Positions 9,356 to 18,179 are shown, counted from the stretch's first letter. The stretch: 64,000 nt of DNA from Vibrio cortegadensis (GCF_024347395.1 NZ_AP025472.1:1736001-1800000); one strand, 5' to 3'. Numbers and translations: made by a program. Notes: generated by a model from the letters alone, not told the origin.

Positions 9356-9988
9356 ATGATTGTCGATTTAAACCTAATTCCAACTACGTTTGACATGCTA
9401 CATGCGGGCCTGTTGGCTTCAAGCGTACTACTGCTTCTCATTGCTGTATCTCGCAAATCAAAAGAGATAGAAAAAATAGTTGAGAAACCAGTCGAAAAAA
9501 TTATCGAAGTGGAAAAACCTGTTGAGAAAATTGTCGAGATTGAAAAAATCATCGAAGTTGAAAAAGTAGTAGAGAAAGTGATCGAAGTTGAATCAAAGCT
9601 GGCAACGGCTTCAACTGACTCAGCTTTGCAACTTCTGTCAATTATGCAGCAAGAAGCGCGTCTGATCGATTTCCTAAACGAAGACCTGACTTCATTTACA
9701 GATGAAGAAGTTGGCGCAGCGGCGCGCGTTATCCACTCCGGCGGTCAAAAAGTATTGAAAGAGTATGTTGAGCTATCTCATATTCGCACTGAAGATGAAG
9801 AGACTCGCATCACTGTCGCTGAAGGCTTTAACCCTCAAGAAGTTCGTTTAACAGGCAATGTTACAGGTAATGCGCCATTCAACGGTACTCTTGTGCATAA
9901 AGGCTGGAAAGCAGATGCAATTAACTTACCTAAACTATCAGCAAACTACGACGTTTCTATCATTGCTCCTGCGGAGGTTGAACTGTAA
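9356..9988 (+). CDS. DUF2760 family protein, partner of the Hsp70 pair
   Basis: About 210 residues. An N-terminal membrane anchor (residues about 14-32, LHAGLLASSVLLLLIAV) is followed by a Lys/Glu/Val/Ile segment (about 35-80) made of near-repeats of the type 'VEKIIEVEKPVEK', probably a charged helix or beta spacer, then the DUF2760 domain (about 90-210). Function is unknown. Its TAA overlaps the ATG of the first Hsp70 gene by one base, implying translational coupling. The ATG at 9356 with AAAGAGA upstream is preferred to 9284, which would put 24 polar residues before the anchor. I infer it tethers or recruits the neighbouring chaperones at the inner membrane. Confidence 0.78.
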   Translation: MIVDLNLIPTTFDMLHAGLLASSVLLLLIAVSRKSKEIEKIVEKPVEKIIEVEKPVEKIVEIEKIIEVEKVVEKVIEVESKLATASTDSALQLLSIMQQEARLIDFLNEDLTSFTDEEVGAAARVIHSGGQKVLKEYVELSHIRTEDEETRITVAEGFNPQEVRLTGNVTGNAPFNGTLVHKGWKADAINLPKLSANYDVSIIAPAEVEL

Positions 9989-11928
9989 TGGAACACTCTC
10001 AACCTGAGACTCAAGCTAAGTTTAGTGTTGGTATCGATTTAGGTACGACACACTGCGTACTGTCTTACCTTGACATCAACGATGAAGATGCTCGCGTTCA
10101 AGTGATGGAGATTCCACAACTGACCGCACCAGGCACCGTTGAAAATCGCAGCCAACTTGGTTCATTTTTGTATCAACCTCATGAGCATGAGATGGGCGAA
10201 GGTTCTCGTACCCTACCATGGACTCATGAACCGAAAGCATTAGTCGGTGCTATTGCGCGTAATCTTGGCAGCAAAACACCGATCCGTCTGGTTGCAAGTG
10301 CGAAATCTTGGTTATGCCATAGTGGTGTCAATCGCCGCGACAGCTTCCTACCACAAGGTAGCCCTGAAGAAGTCAGCAAAGTATCACCACTAAAAACAAC
10401 AGAATTATATCTCGATCATCTTAAGCAAGCTTGGGATCACGCGAATCCAAATGCCCCGCTTTCTGAACAAGATGTAACGATTACAGTTCCAGCATCATTT
10501 GATCCAGCCGCTCGTGATTTAACGGCTGAAGCGGCTCGTAACGTAGGCTTTGAACATTTAACACTATTAGAAGAGCCTCAAGCTGCTCTTTATAGCTGGA
10601 TCGACAACAGCAATGACACATGGCGCGATGAAGTCAATGTTGGTGACATCGTATTAGTCGTCGATGTCGGTGGTGGTACGACTGACCTTTCATTGGTTGC
10701 TGTGACAGAAGAAGATGGTAATTTAAACCTGAATCGAATCGCTGTAGGTGAGCACATCCTACTTGGCGGCGATAATATGGATTTAGCTCTCGCTTACCGC
10801 TTAAAAATGAAACTGGCTCAAGATGGCAAGCAGTTGCAACCTTGGCAAGTTCAAGCGATGACGCACGCATGCCGTGATGCAAAAGAAGCACTGTTAAATG
10901 ACTCAGAACTTCAAGCGGTGCCGATTGTAGTCCCAAGCCGTGGCTCTAAATTATTAGGAGCAACACTGAAGACAGAACTGACACAAGAAGAAGTACAGCA
11001 AACGCTCGTCGATGGTTTCTTCCCACAAGTCGGTATTGCAGATCATCCAGTACAAAAAGCGCGCGGCGCACTGACTCAAATGGGTCTACCTTACGCTCAA
11101 GATGCAGGTATTACACGCCACATCGCTGCGTTCTTATCTAAGCAAGCGAATGCTCAAGGTTCAGGCTCTGCTCCTGCTCAAGAGTTCAACCCGTTTGCGA
11201 ATATGCCAGGCATGCCGGAAGCAGAACCTGCAAGTGTCGATTTCATCAAGCCAACTGCTATGCTATTCAATGGCGGTGTTCTGAAATCAAAACTGCTAGC
11301 AACTCGCCTATCAGACACCATTAATGAATGGTTAATTGATGCAGATACAGAAATGGCTAAACAGCTTTCTGGTCTAGATCTGGATCTTGCCGTTGCAAGT
11401 GGTGCCTCTTACTATGGTTCTGTTCGCCGAGGCCAAGGTGTTCGTATCCGTGGTGGTATCGCGTCTAGTTACTATGTTGGTATTGAAAGCGCGATGCCTG
11501 CAATTCCGGGAATGGCACCACCAATGGAAGCACTTTGTGTTGCTCCATTTGGTATGGAAGAGGGCTCAAGCGTTCAAGTTCCTAGCCAGCAGTTCGGTCT
11601 CGTTATTGGCGAGCCTGTTCACTTCCAATTCTTCGGTTCAACGACTCGCCGTGAAGACGAAGCTGGCACTCATCTTGATTTCTGGCAGCCAGAAGAGCTG
11701 GAAGAGTTACCTGAAATTCAAGTGACGCTACCTGTATCTGAAGGGCGTAACATTGGCGAAGTGGTTCCTGTTACCTTAGCGTCTCGTGTAACCGAGCTAG
11801 GCACTTTGTACTTAGAAGCGATTGCAGCGGATAATGGCCAGAAATGGCACGTTGAATTTGATGTACGCGATGAAGCGTCAGGCGAAGCGCTTACGCAAAA
11901 TAGCGATAGTCAAAGCCAAAGCGGATAA
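9988..11928 (+). CDS. Hsp70-family protein (DnaK-like, 646 aa)
   Basis: ATPase of the Hsp70/actin fold. Phosphate 1 loop GIDLGTTHCVLSYL lies near residue 16, the phosphate 2 motif VVDVGGGTTDLSLV near 228, and the adenosine region near GGVLKSKL and ASGASYYGSVRRG (about 430-480). An ITVPASFDPAARDLT segment (about residue 170) matches the Hsp70 connect region. The C-terminal part (about 500-646) contains a beta-rich segment but is not like the DnaK lid, and there is no EEVD-type tail. It follows DUF2760 with one base of overlap and precedes a second Hsp70. A role distinct from general DnaK is likely, as no dnaJ or grpE is adjacent. Confidence 0.86.
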   Translation: MEHSQPETQAKFSVGIDLGTTHCVLSYLDINDEDARVQVMEIPQLTAPGTVENRSQLGSFLYQPHEHEMGEGSRTLPWTHEPKALVGAIARNLGSKTPIRLVASAKSWLCHSGVNRRDSFLPQGSPEEVSKVSPLKTTELYLDHLKQAWDHANPNAPLSEQDVTITVPASFDPAARDLTAEAARNVGFEHLTLLEEPQAALYSWIDNSNDTWRDEVNVGDIVLVVDVGGGTTDLSLVAVTEEDGNLNLNRIAVGEHILLGGDNMDLALAYRLKMKLAQDGKQLQPWQVQAMTHACRDAKEALLNDSELQAVPIVVPSRGSKLLGATLKTELTQEEVQQTLVDGFFPQVGIADHPVQKARGALTQMGLPYAQDAGITRHIAAFLSKQANAQGSGSAPAQEFNPFANMPGMPEAEPASVDFIKPTAMLFNGGVLKSKLLATRLSDTINEWLIDADTEMAKQLSGLDLDLAVASGASYYGSVRRGQGVRIRGGIASSYYVGIESAMPAIPGMAPPMEALCVAPFGMEEGSSVQVPSQQFGLVIGEPVHFQFFGSTTRREDEAGTHLDFWQPEELEELPEIQVTLPVSEGRNIGEVVPVTLASRVTELGTLYLEAIAADNGQKWHVEFDVRDEASGEALTQNSDSQSQSG

Positions 11929-11949
11929 CATCGACTATTCATAAAAATT

Positions 11950-11975
11950 CGGCATCCTTAAGGGTGCCGTTTTTC
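11950..11975 (+). terminator. Rho-independent terminator between the two Hsp70 genes
   Basis: Hairpin with arms cggcatcc (11950-11957) and gggtgccg (11962-11969), a 4-base loop and a following T run. It lies 20 bp after the first Hsp70 stop, so the second Hsp70 gene may have its own promoter or depend on read-through. Confidence 0.8.
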
Positions 11976-12070
11976 TAAGTAACTCATTTAATTCGTTCTC
12001 AAATTGATATACTTTACATTCATCCAAGTTTCATGAGCGTATAACTCGCTCATTATCAGAGAGGTACTTC

Positions 12071-14896
12071 ATGGCATCTCCTCGTTTTCTTGTCGGAATC
12101 GATTTAGGCACAACCAACACCGTTGTCGCGTTTTGTGAAATCACCGACGATCTACAGCACTCCCCTGTTTCTCTTTTCGATATCGACCAACTTGTCGGCC
12201 CGGGAGAAGTCGTAAGAAAACCGTTATTACCTTCGTTTCGCTATCATCCCGCGCAAGGTCAAATTTCAGCATCGGACTTAACTCTACCTTGGGAACATAG
12301 TCCAGTTTCAGGTGATATCAGTAACGCTATTGTTGGCGAATGGGCACGAGAGCTAGGCGCAAAAGTCGAAGGCCGCCAAGTATCAAGTGCCAAGAGTTGG
12401 CTTTCTCATCAAGCAGTTGATCGTCGTTCTGAAATTTTACCCTGGGCAGGCGCGGCAGACGTCGATAAAGTCTCCCCTGTTATTGCGAGTGCCAGTTACC
12501 TTAACCACATTCGCCAAGCGTGGAACTATCGCAATCCAAGTAACAAACTTGAGGATCAAGACGTTGTCGTTACTGTTCCAGCTTCATTTGATGAAACCGC
12601 TCGTAAGTTAACGTTAGAAGCGGCAAACATCGCAGGTTTAAGCAAAATCGTGCTTCTTGAAGAGCCTCAAGCCGTCTGTTATGACTGGTATGCAAGGCAC
12701 CAAACAAGTGCGACACAAGAGCTCGCTCAACTGCCATTGATTCTTGTCTGCGACGTAGGTGGCGGTACGACCGACTTGAGTTTAATCGAAGCCAAATTCT
12801 CAGACGATAAACTAGGGCTTGACCGAATTGGTGTTGGCGAACACTTAATGCTTGGTGGTGACAACCTTGATTTAGCCTTGGCTCACCTTGCTGAGCAGCG
12901 TTTCAATCAAAGCAAAAAACTCAATGCATCAAGCTTAACAAAACTGATTCAGCAGACACGTAAAGCCAAAGAAGGTTTGCTCTCTACAGGTGCACCTGAC
13001 GAAGTTAAAATCACCATGCTCGGCAGTGGTTCGAAACTATTAGGTGGCACAAAAAGTGTCAGTTTAACGAAGCAGGAAGTGCACCAAATAGCGCTAGATG
13101 GATTCTTCCCTCTCACTGATTTTGACCAAGTACCGGATAAACGCCGCAGCGCCGTTGTAGAGTTCGGCCTGCCTTATGTGGCCGATCCTGCGATGAGTAA
13201 ACATGTGGCTGAATTCTTAACTCAGCACCAGCAAGTCTCTCAAGCAGCACTAGCCTCACTCGATTCACACACGGATAATCAAGACAAGGCTGCGATACCA
13301 GTTGGCCTATTGCTTAACGGCGGCGTGTTCAACAGTGAACTGGTTACCTCTCGGATTACTCAGTTACTAGAAAATTGGCGAGGCGAACCCGTAACGGTTT
13401 TGGATAATCCACATCCAGACTGGTCTGTGGCACTAGGCGCGGTTGCGTTTGGTAAAGCTCGACGTGGTGCTCAACTTAAAATTGGTGGTGGCGCTGCGCG
13501 CTCTTACTTCCTGCATCTTCAAGAGAAAAACAAGATGGGCAATGCACTTTGCCTTCTTGCAAAAGGGACCGAAGAAGGACATGAAATTCGACTTTCAGGC
13601 CGTCGTTTCTCTCTGACTCTTGGAGAACCGGTTAAATTTAATTTGCTCACATCCACGCACGATGTTCTTTCAGCGGAGCAAGGTATAGTGAAAAATGGAG
13701 CAGTGGTTAAAGTCGACGCTGACCTGTTTACGCCGCTGCCACCTTATATCTCGACCCTTGAAGGCGATGCTGTCGATCTTCACGCCAACCAAAAAGATCG
13801 AGTGGAAGTGCAACTTGCGTGTCAACTCACCGAAGTCGGCACTTTGAAAATGGAATGCGTAAGCTGCGAAGATGAGAGCAAACGCTGGAACCTTGAATTT
13901 GAAGTTCGAAATAAACAGAGTGATGAACAGCAGAAACAAGATTTACACCCTCGCCTCCCAGAGTGCAAAGAGCTAATCTCACGTTTATACAGTGGCAACA
14001 AAAAAAGTGCCGATTCGAAAGAGATCAAAACGCTCGCTAAAGAGTTAGAAAAACGCTTAGGTAAACGTGAAGAGTGGGATTTTGTCACCTTACGTCAATT
14101 GTTCGATACTTTCTCGCAAGGTCGTAAGCGCCGTCGTCGTTCAGAGCAGCATGAAAAAAACTGGTTAAGACTCGCAGGTTACTCTCTGCGTCCGGGTTTT
14201 GGTGATCCAACCGATGCATGGCGTATTGAGCAAGTTTGGATGCTTTATCAGCAAAACATTCAATTTGAAAATCACCAAGGCTGGAGCGATTGGTGGGTAT
14301 TTTGGCGTCGTATTGCGGGTGGATTAAACCAAGAGCAGCAAGAGACTATCCTTGCTGATATTGCAAAATATCTTCACCCCGGAGCAATGAAAAACCCAGC
14401 GTCTGCCAAAGTCGCACAAGACAAGGGCTACGAAGCAATGGTGCGTTTGGCTGCTTCGCTTGAGCACCTTGAAGTCGAAGATAAAGTGTTACTCTCGACC
14501 TGGTTCTTAAGTAAAGCGATCAATCAGCCACAATACCCTCAAGCGCATTGGTGGGCATTAGGTCGTCTTGCTTCTCGAACGCCACTGTACGGCAGCCAAC
14601 ACAATGTCATTCCACGCGAACAGGCTGAGCAATGGCTACCGAAATTGCTGGAACAAAAATGGAACAAAGAGCCGATGGTGGCTTTTGCAACGGTAATGAT
14701 TTGTCGCAAAACAGGCGATCGCCTATTCGATATTTCGGACGATTATCGTGAGCAGGTATTAACCAAACTCAAATCCAGTAAAGTGCCTGATTCTTGGATT
14801 GAACTGGTTGATACCGTAAAAGAGTTATCGGAAAGTGAATCGAAACGCGTCTTTGGTGATGCGCTTCCAAGTGGGTTATCTTTGATTAAAGATTAA
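12071..14896 (+). CDS. large Hsp70-family protein with helical C-terminal extension (941 aa)
   Basis: Second Hsp70-type protein, homologous to its neighbour over the first 600 residues: GIDLGTTNTVVAFCE near residue 9, VVVTVPASFDETARK near 165, CDVGGGTTDLSLI near 230 and LLNGGVFNSEL near 415. Beyond residue about 630 comes a 300-residue, helix-rich, basic extension that includes a GRKRRRRSEQHEKNWLR segment near 690 and several Trp-rich helices. This extension is what I would expect for the DUF3731-type C-terminal region of bacterial Hsp70 paralogs (assignment from memory). A substrate-binding lid like that of DnaK is absent. ATG at 12071 has GAGAGG upstream. The extension may be a client- or scaffold-binding module. 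Confidence 0.84.
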   Translation: MASPRFLVGIDLGTTNTVVAFCEITDDLQHSPVSLFDIDQLVGPGEVVRKPLLPSFRYHPAQGQISASDLTLPWEHSPVSGDISNAIVGEWARELGAKVEGRQVSSAKSWLSHQAVDRRSEILPWAGAADVDKVSPVIASASYLNHIRQAWNYRNPSNKLEDQDVVVTVPASFDETARKLTLEAANIAGLSKIVLLEEPQAVCYDWYARHQTSATQELAQLPLILVCDVGGGTTDLSLIEAKFSDDKLGLDRIGVGEHLMLGGDNLDLALAHLAEQRFNQSKKLNASSLTKLIQQTRKAKEGLLSTGAPDEVKITMLGSGSKLLGGTKSVSLTKQEVHQIALDGFFPLTDFDQVPDKRRSAVVEFGLPYVADPAMSKHVAEFLTQHQQVSQAALASLDSHTDNQDKAAIPVGLLLNGGVFNSELVTSRITQLLENWRGEPVTVLDNPHPDWSVALGAVAFGKARRGAQLKIGGGAARSYFLHLQEKNKMGNALCLLAKGTEEGHEIRLSGRRFSLTLGEPVKFNLLTSTHDVLSAEQGIVKNGAVVKVDADLFTPLPPYISTLEGDAVDLHANQKDRVEVQLACQLTEVGTLKMECVSCEDESKRWNLEFEVRNKQSDEQQKQDLHPRLPECKELISRLYSGNKKSADSKEIKTLAKELEKRLGKREEWDFVTLRQLFDTFSQGRKRRRRSEQHEKNWLRLAGYSLRPGFGDPTDAWRIEQVWMLYQQNIQFENHQGWSDWWVFWRRIAGGLNQEQQETILADIAKYLHPGAMKNPASAKVAQDKGYEAMVRLAASLEHLEVEDKVLLSTWFLSKAINQPQYPQAHWWALGRLASRTPLYGSQHNVIPREQAEQWLPKLLEQKWNKEPMVAFATVMICRKTGDRLFDISDDYREQVLTKLKSSKVPDSWIELVDTVKELSESESKRVFGDALPSGLSLIKD

Positions 14897-14922
14897 AGCT
14901 AAAACTTACTGTTCTTCAAAAC

Positions 14923-14958
14923 AAAAAGCGCAAAGTAAATCACCACTTTGCGCTTTTT
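14923..14958. terminator. bidirectional terminator between Hsp70 and selO
   Basis: A perfect 14-bp stem (14923-14936 with 14945-14958) has A runs upstream and T runs downstream. It sits between converging genes and can end both transcripts. Confidence 0.88.
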
Positions 14959-15008
14959 ATTTATATCTAATTTGATTCAAGCGAAAATAAAGCCCCTGGC
15001 TGAAACCT

Positions 15009-16535
15009 CTATGTTCCGCAGAAGGTTCTGTAAACGCCGAAGCTACTTGGTGCGGGTTGAGCGTACTCTTCGCAATGAGGTTGGACAGTAAACGGATTTT
15101 CTAACACTTTAAGTAGCCGTTCAAAAGGTTGAAAATCATTGTGTTGTTCAGCCGCAAGAATCGCCTCTTCTACCTTATGGTTCCTTGGGATATAGATAGG
15201 GTTATGACGGTCCATCAACTCTGTTCTCTCGGCAGGTGAGATTGGATTTATATCGAGTCGCTGGTGCCATTTATTGTTCCAAGCAATCCATTCTTCAGTT
15301 TGCTTAATTAGTTTCTCGGTTTCGTTTTTCTCACCGTCTACCACTTGCGACAAAGAACGGAAAAACTGTGTAAAATCGACATCTTGCTCATTGAGTAAAC
15401 TTAGTAACTCTTGAACAAGCTCAAGATCGCCCTCTTCTTGATCTTTCAACCCCAGTTTAGCGCGCATTCCCACCAGCCATAATTCCTGATAACAGGCCAT
15501 ATAGTGCTGCAATGCGTTAGTGGCGAGTTCGACCGACTCTTCTTCATCGTCAGAGATAAGTGGAAGCAGAGTTTCAGCGAGACGAGCAAGATTCCACTGC
15601 GCAATATGAGGTTGATTAGCGTAAGCATATCGACCTTGCGAATCTATAGAGCTAAATACCGTATTGGGGTCATAACTGTCCATAAATGCACACGGCCCAT
15701 AATCAATGGTTTCGCCCGAAATTGTCGTATTATCGGTATTCATGACGCCATGAATAAAACCAACCAACTGCCATTTTGAAACAAGTTTTGCTTGTTGTTC
15801 ACAGATGAGCGTGAGTAAAGTTAAATACGGGGAACCCGTCTTCTTTGCCTGTGGGTAGTGGCGTTCAATAACGTAATCGGCTAGCTGCTTAACTTTGTCT
15901 TGCTTTCCGTTAGCTGCAAAATATTGGAAAGTACCAACCCGGATATGACTTGATGCTGTACGAGTGACAATCGCCCCAATTGCGGCCTGATTTCGCCATA
16001 TCTGTTCCCCTGTGATCACCGCAGCAAGAGCGCGTGTTGTCGGAATATTTAACGCATGCATAGCTTCAGACACAAGATACTCGCGTAATACAGGACCAAG
16101 AGCCGCTTTGCCATCACCAGAACGCGAGAATGGTGTTCGCCCTGAACCTTTTAACTGTATATCGCGTCTTTTACCTTCACGATCAATCACCTCACCAAGC
16201 AGCAAAGCACGGCCATCACCTAGTTGAGGGTTATAATGACCAAATTGGTGACCAGCATAGGCTTGAGCTAAAGGCGCAGCTCCTTCGAGTTTCTGATTGC
16301 CAGAAAATATAGTCGCTAATTGCTCATCAGTGGCCGATTGAACATCGATATTTAACGAATGAGCAAGCGCATAATTAAATTTAATCAGTGAAGGGGATGG
16401 CGCAAGTTCAGCATCTTGAGATTGATAAAAACCAGACAGCTCATTGAAGTAGCTATTATCAAAGTGGATCTGTACAGAAGAATCGGTATTTGAGTTACCC
16501 CCACTTGAGGCAAGATCTGTTTTATCCATTGGCAT
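15009..16535 (-). CDS. selO: protein adenylyltransferase SelO (YdiU/UPF0061)
   Basis: Pseudokinase-fold enzyme that transfers AMP from ATP to Ser, Thr or Tyr residues of target proteins, linked in E. coli to oxidative stress (known of the family). The 508-residue length is close to the usual size. Signatures include AYAGHQFGHYNPQLGDGRA (about 88), LKGSGRTPFSRSGDGKA (about 124), REYLVSEAMHALNIPTTRA (about 151), GVMNTDNTTISGETIDYGP (about 258) and the conserved C-terminus FCGT, where the Cys corresponds to selenocysteine in animal SelO. ATG at 16535 has AAAGGA eight bases upstream. It is monocistronic. Confidence 0.93.
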   Translation of the reverse strand: MPMDKTDLASSGGNSNTDSSVQIHFDNSYFNELSGFYQSQDAELAPSPSLIKFNYALAHSLNIDVQSATDEQLATIFSGNQKLEGAAPLAQAYAGHQFGHYNPQLGDGRALLLGEVIDREGKRRDIQLKGSGRTPFSRSGDGKAALGPVLREYLVSEAMHALNIPTTRALAAVITGEQIWRNQAAIGAIVTRTASSHIRVGTFQYFAANGKQDKVKQLADYVIERHYPQAKKTGSPYLTLLTLICEQQAKLVSKWQLVGFIHGVMNTDNTTISGETIDYGPCAFMDSYDPNTVFSSIDSQGRYAYANQPHIAQWNLARLAETLLPLISDDEEESVELATNALQHYMACYQELWLVGMRAKLGLKDQEEGDLELVQELLSLLNEQDVDFTQFFRSLSQVVDGEKNETEKLIKQTEEWIAWNNKWHQRLDINPISPAERTELMDRHNPIYIPRNHKVEEAILAAEQHNDFQPFERLLKVLENPFTVQPHCEEYAQPAPSSFGVYRTFCGT

Positions 16536-16599
16536 GGCAAGGTTCCTTTTGTCATTGATGCTGACACCTTACTGGTAGTAAGCCTGTAGAGCAACAGAG

Positions 16600-16785
16600 T
16601 TAGATGACTGGAGAATTAGATGGCTTATTTTTATCCTTTCTCATATTCCAAATATAAATAGGGGAAGATGAAGCGCACTCATCACACACAATATGTACTT
16701 CTTTTTCATCTCCTCCCCAAGCGGGGTATAGATACTCAATAGATAACTTTTTGTTTTCACAAAATGGGCAGGGTTTATGTTTCAT
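16600..16785 (-). CDS. small zinc-ribbon protein, 61 aa
   Basis: Tiny protein with two Cys pairs, CPFC at residues 6-9 and CDEC at 34-37, spaced as in a zinc ribbon. The layout resembles Lar-type restriction alleviation proteins and other small phage-related zinc ribbons, but similarity is only in the pattern, so no function is assigned. It begins 20 bp downstream of the TetR gene stop on the same strand and could be co-transcribed. A GGGAT sequence lies upstream of ATG 16785. Confidence 0.6.
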   Translation of the reverse strand: MKHKPCPFCENKKLSIEYLYPAWGGDEKEVHIVCDECASSSPIYIWNMRKDKNKPSNSPVI

Positions 16786-16805
16786 TTCAAAATCATCCCG
16801 AAAAT

Positions 16806-17414
16806 CTAATTTGTTTTAGACATACCAAGTAGGCAATCAACAACTCTAAATACTTTGGCTAATTCGTTACGAGCATTGAATAACATATCTGTAGCCGCGA
16901 GTGAAAATAATCCCTCCATCATCAGATAAAAACTGCTGACCACATCATCGACATACTCTTCTGACAAGTGAGAATATTTACTCTTTATAGCTATCGTAGT
17001 ACTTTCACGTATGTAACTCGACATTCCATCAAATATTTGTTTTACCACATGATTCTCTGAAATTTCTAGGCACACAATCGACATGCGATACAAACGAATT
17101 AATTCATCCAAATTGGTGTAGATCAGATTTTTCACATCTGGTATTGGATCATTAGAGGTAATAATCGTGGCGAAATTCAACCGAAGGTGCACTTCAAACT
17201 CACGAACAATTCCAATAAAGATCTCTTCTTTACTCGAAAAGTAATGGTAAATAGCACCTTTTGATAACTCAGTAGACGCCATAATTTCTTTCATAGTGGT
17301 TTTGTGATAACCATTACTTATGAACATTTCCATTGAACAATCAAGAATTTGAGCACGTCGTTCTTGCTCCGACTTATGTTTAGTACCCTGCTTAGCTCTA
17401 ATTATTCCACTCAT
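16806..17414 (-). CDS. TetR/AcrR-family transcriptional regulator
   Basis: One-domain repressor of about 202 residues. The N-terminal helix-turn-helix (TTMKEIMASTELSKGAIYHYFSSKEEIF, about residues 40-68) has the classic TetR KGxxYxxFxSKEE pattern; the remainder is a helical ligand-binding domain of unknown specificity. The ATG at 17414 is used; a TTG three codons earlier is possible. A perfect ACCG-N6-CGGT palindrome at 17436-17449 lies just upstream and is a likely self-operator. The only gene downstream is the zinc ribbon; across the intergenic region lie a decayed fragment and the HPP gene, so the regulated target is unclear. Confidence 0.85.
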   Translation of the reverse strand: MSGIIRAKQGTKHKSEQERRAQILDCSMEMFISNGYHKTTMKEIMASTELSKGAIYHYFSSKEEIFIGIVREFEVHLRLNFATIITSNDPIPDVKNLIYTNLDELIRLYRMSIVCLEISENHVVKQIFDGMSSYIRESTTIAIKSKYSHLSEEYVDDVVSSFYLMMEGLFSLAATDMLFNARNELAKVFRVVDCLLGMSKTN

Positions 17415-17435
17415 CTTTACCAAAACTCAAAATAA

Positions 17436-17449
17436 ACCGCATGGTCGGT
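17436..17449. promoter_or_regulatory. candidate TetR operator palindrome
   Basis: The sequence ACCGCATGGTCGGT has ACCG and CGGT arms around six bases, with AT-rich flanks. It lies 22 bp upstream of the TetR gene start, where a TetR-family dimer would be expected to bind for autorepression. Confidence 0.55.
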
Positions 17450-17475
17450 ATTTTATTTATTATCTGACTCAATGT

Positions 17476-17559
17476 AAAGAATTTAGTAACGTCAACTTTG
17501 CTGATCTAGGCGATCCTCAACTGAAAGATGCCCGCGCAGTAAACCTCAAAACCTTATAA
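17476..17559 (+). pseudogene. possible remnant of an IS4/Tn5-type transposase N-terminus
   Basis: A 27-codon open stretch encodes ...EFSNVNFADLGDPQLKDARAV... ending in TAA. The LGDP pattern followed by a basic helix resembles the N-terminal DNA-binding segment of Tn5/IS4-type transposases (LGDPRR...RL). There is no good start codon and nothing recognisable follows, so at best this is a scar. The similarity is short and could be chance. Confidence 0.3.
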
Positions 17560-17648
17560 AATCACAACCCATTGGAAGGAGAAATGATCAACCATGTAGT
17601 CAAAAGTCATAAAGACAGCATCCTAAACAATCTTGTGGTTGGTACTCC

Positions 17649-17677
17649 AAAAAGGACAAGCATAAGGATGCATGTCC
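17649..17677 (-). terminator. terminator after the HPP gene
   Basis: On the minus strand a 10-bp stem with one mismatch (17668-17677 with 17654-17663) and a 4-base loop is followed by five T (complement of 17649-17653). It lies about 30 bp past the HPP-family stop codon. Confidence 0.72.
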
Positions 17678-17705
17678 AATTTGGGTTTGATTCAAGTTCT
17701 TAAAT

Positions 17706-18161
17706 TCAATCAGGTTGCATTAAACGTTGTTGAACCAAATTAAACGCTTTTCCCATCAATACAATGAAAATAGCGCCGGTCAGTACGGGGGTAATAAGAA
17801 ATGACCACCCCTGCCCAGACAACATAATCAACATTGGATTTGCTCCTGCTGGTGGGTGAGTTGTCTTTGTTAACAGCATGACTGATACCCCAATTCCTGT
17901 CGCGATCGCAAGAGTCATAGGTGTTACGCCTACAAATTGAGTGAAAACCACACCAATCAAAGCCGTAATTAGATGACCGAATATAACGTTCTTTGGTTGT
18001 GCCAAAGGGCTACTAGGCAAGCCAAATACAAGAACCGTTGTTGCACCAAATGGAGCCATAACCAGTGCAAGCTCTGTCATTGATGCTTCTATATGAGTAA
18101 GCAACCCAATAGCCAACGCCGCTCCCACACCAGCAATACATGAAATCCAATAATTGTTCAT
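17706..18161 (-). CDS. HPP-family integral membrane protein
   Basis: About 151 residues with four or five hydrophobic segments and the diagnostic HPPAGANP motif (residues about 101-108) that names the HPP family. Relatives have been linked to nitrite transport in plants and cyanobacteria, but the bacterial substrate is not settled. It is divergent from a TetR regulator, and two similar palindromes lie between them, so the regulator probably controls this gene. ATG at 18161 follows a GAGAGG-like site. Confidence 0.82.
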   Translation of the reverse strand: MNNYWISCIAGVGAALAIGLLTHIEASMTELALVMAPFGATTVLVFGLPSSPLAQPKNVIFGHLITALIGVVFTQFVGVTPMTLAIATGIGVSVMLLTKTTHPPAGANPMLIMLSGQGWSFLITPVLTGAIFIVLMGKAFNLVQQRLMQPD

Positions 18162-18179
18162 TTTAACCTCTCAAAAAAG

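Noticed and set aside
9319..9552. Minus-strand open frame rich in Phe, Ser and Ile within the DUF2760 gene
   Set aside because: It is the antisense shadow of the Lys/Glu/Val repeat; no start signal and no known protein pattern.
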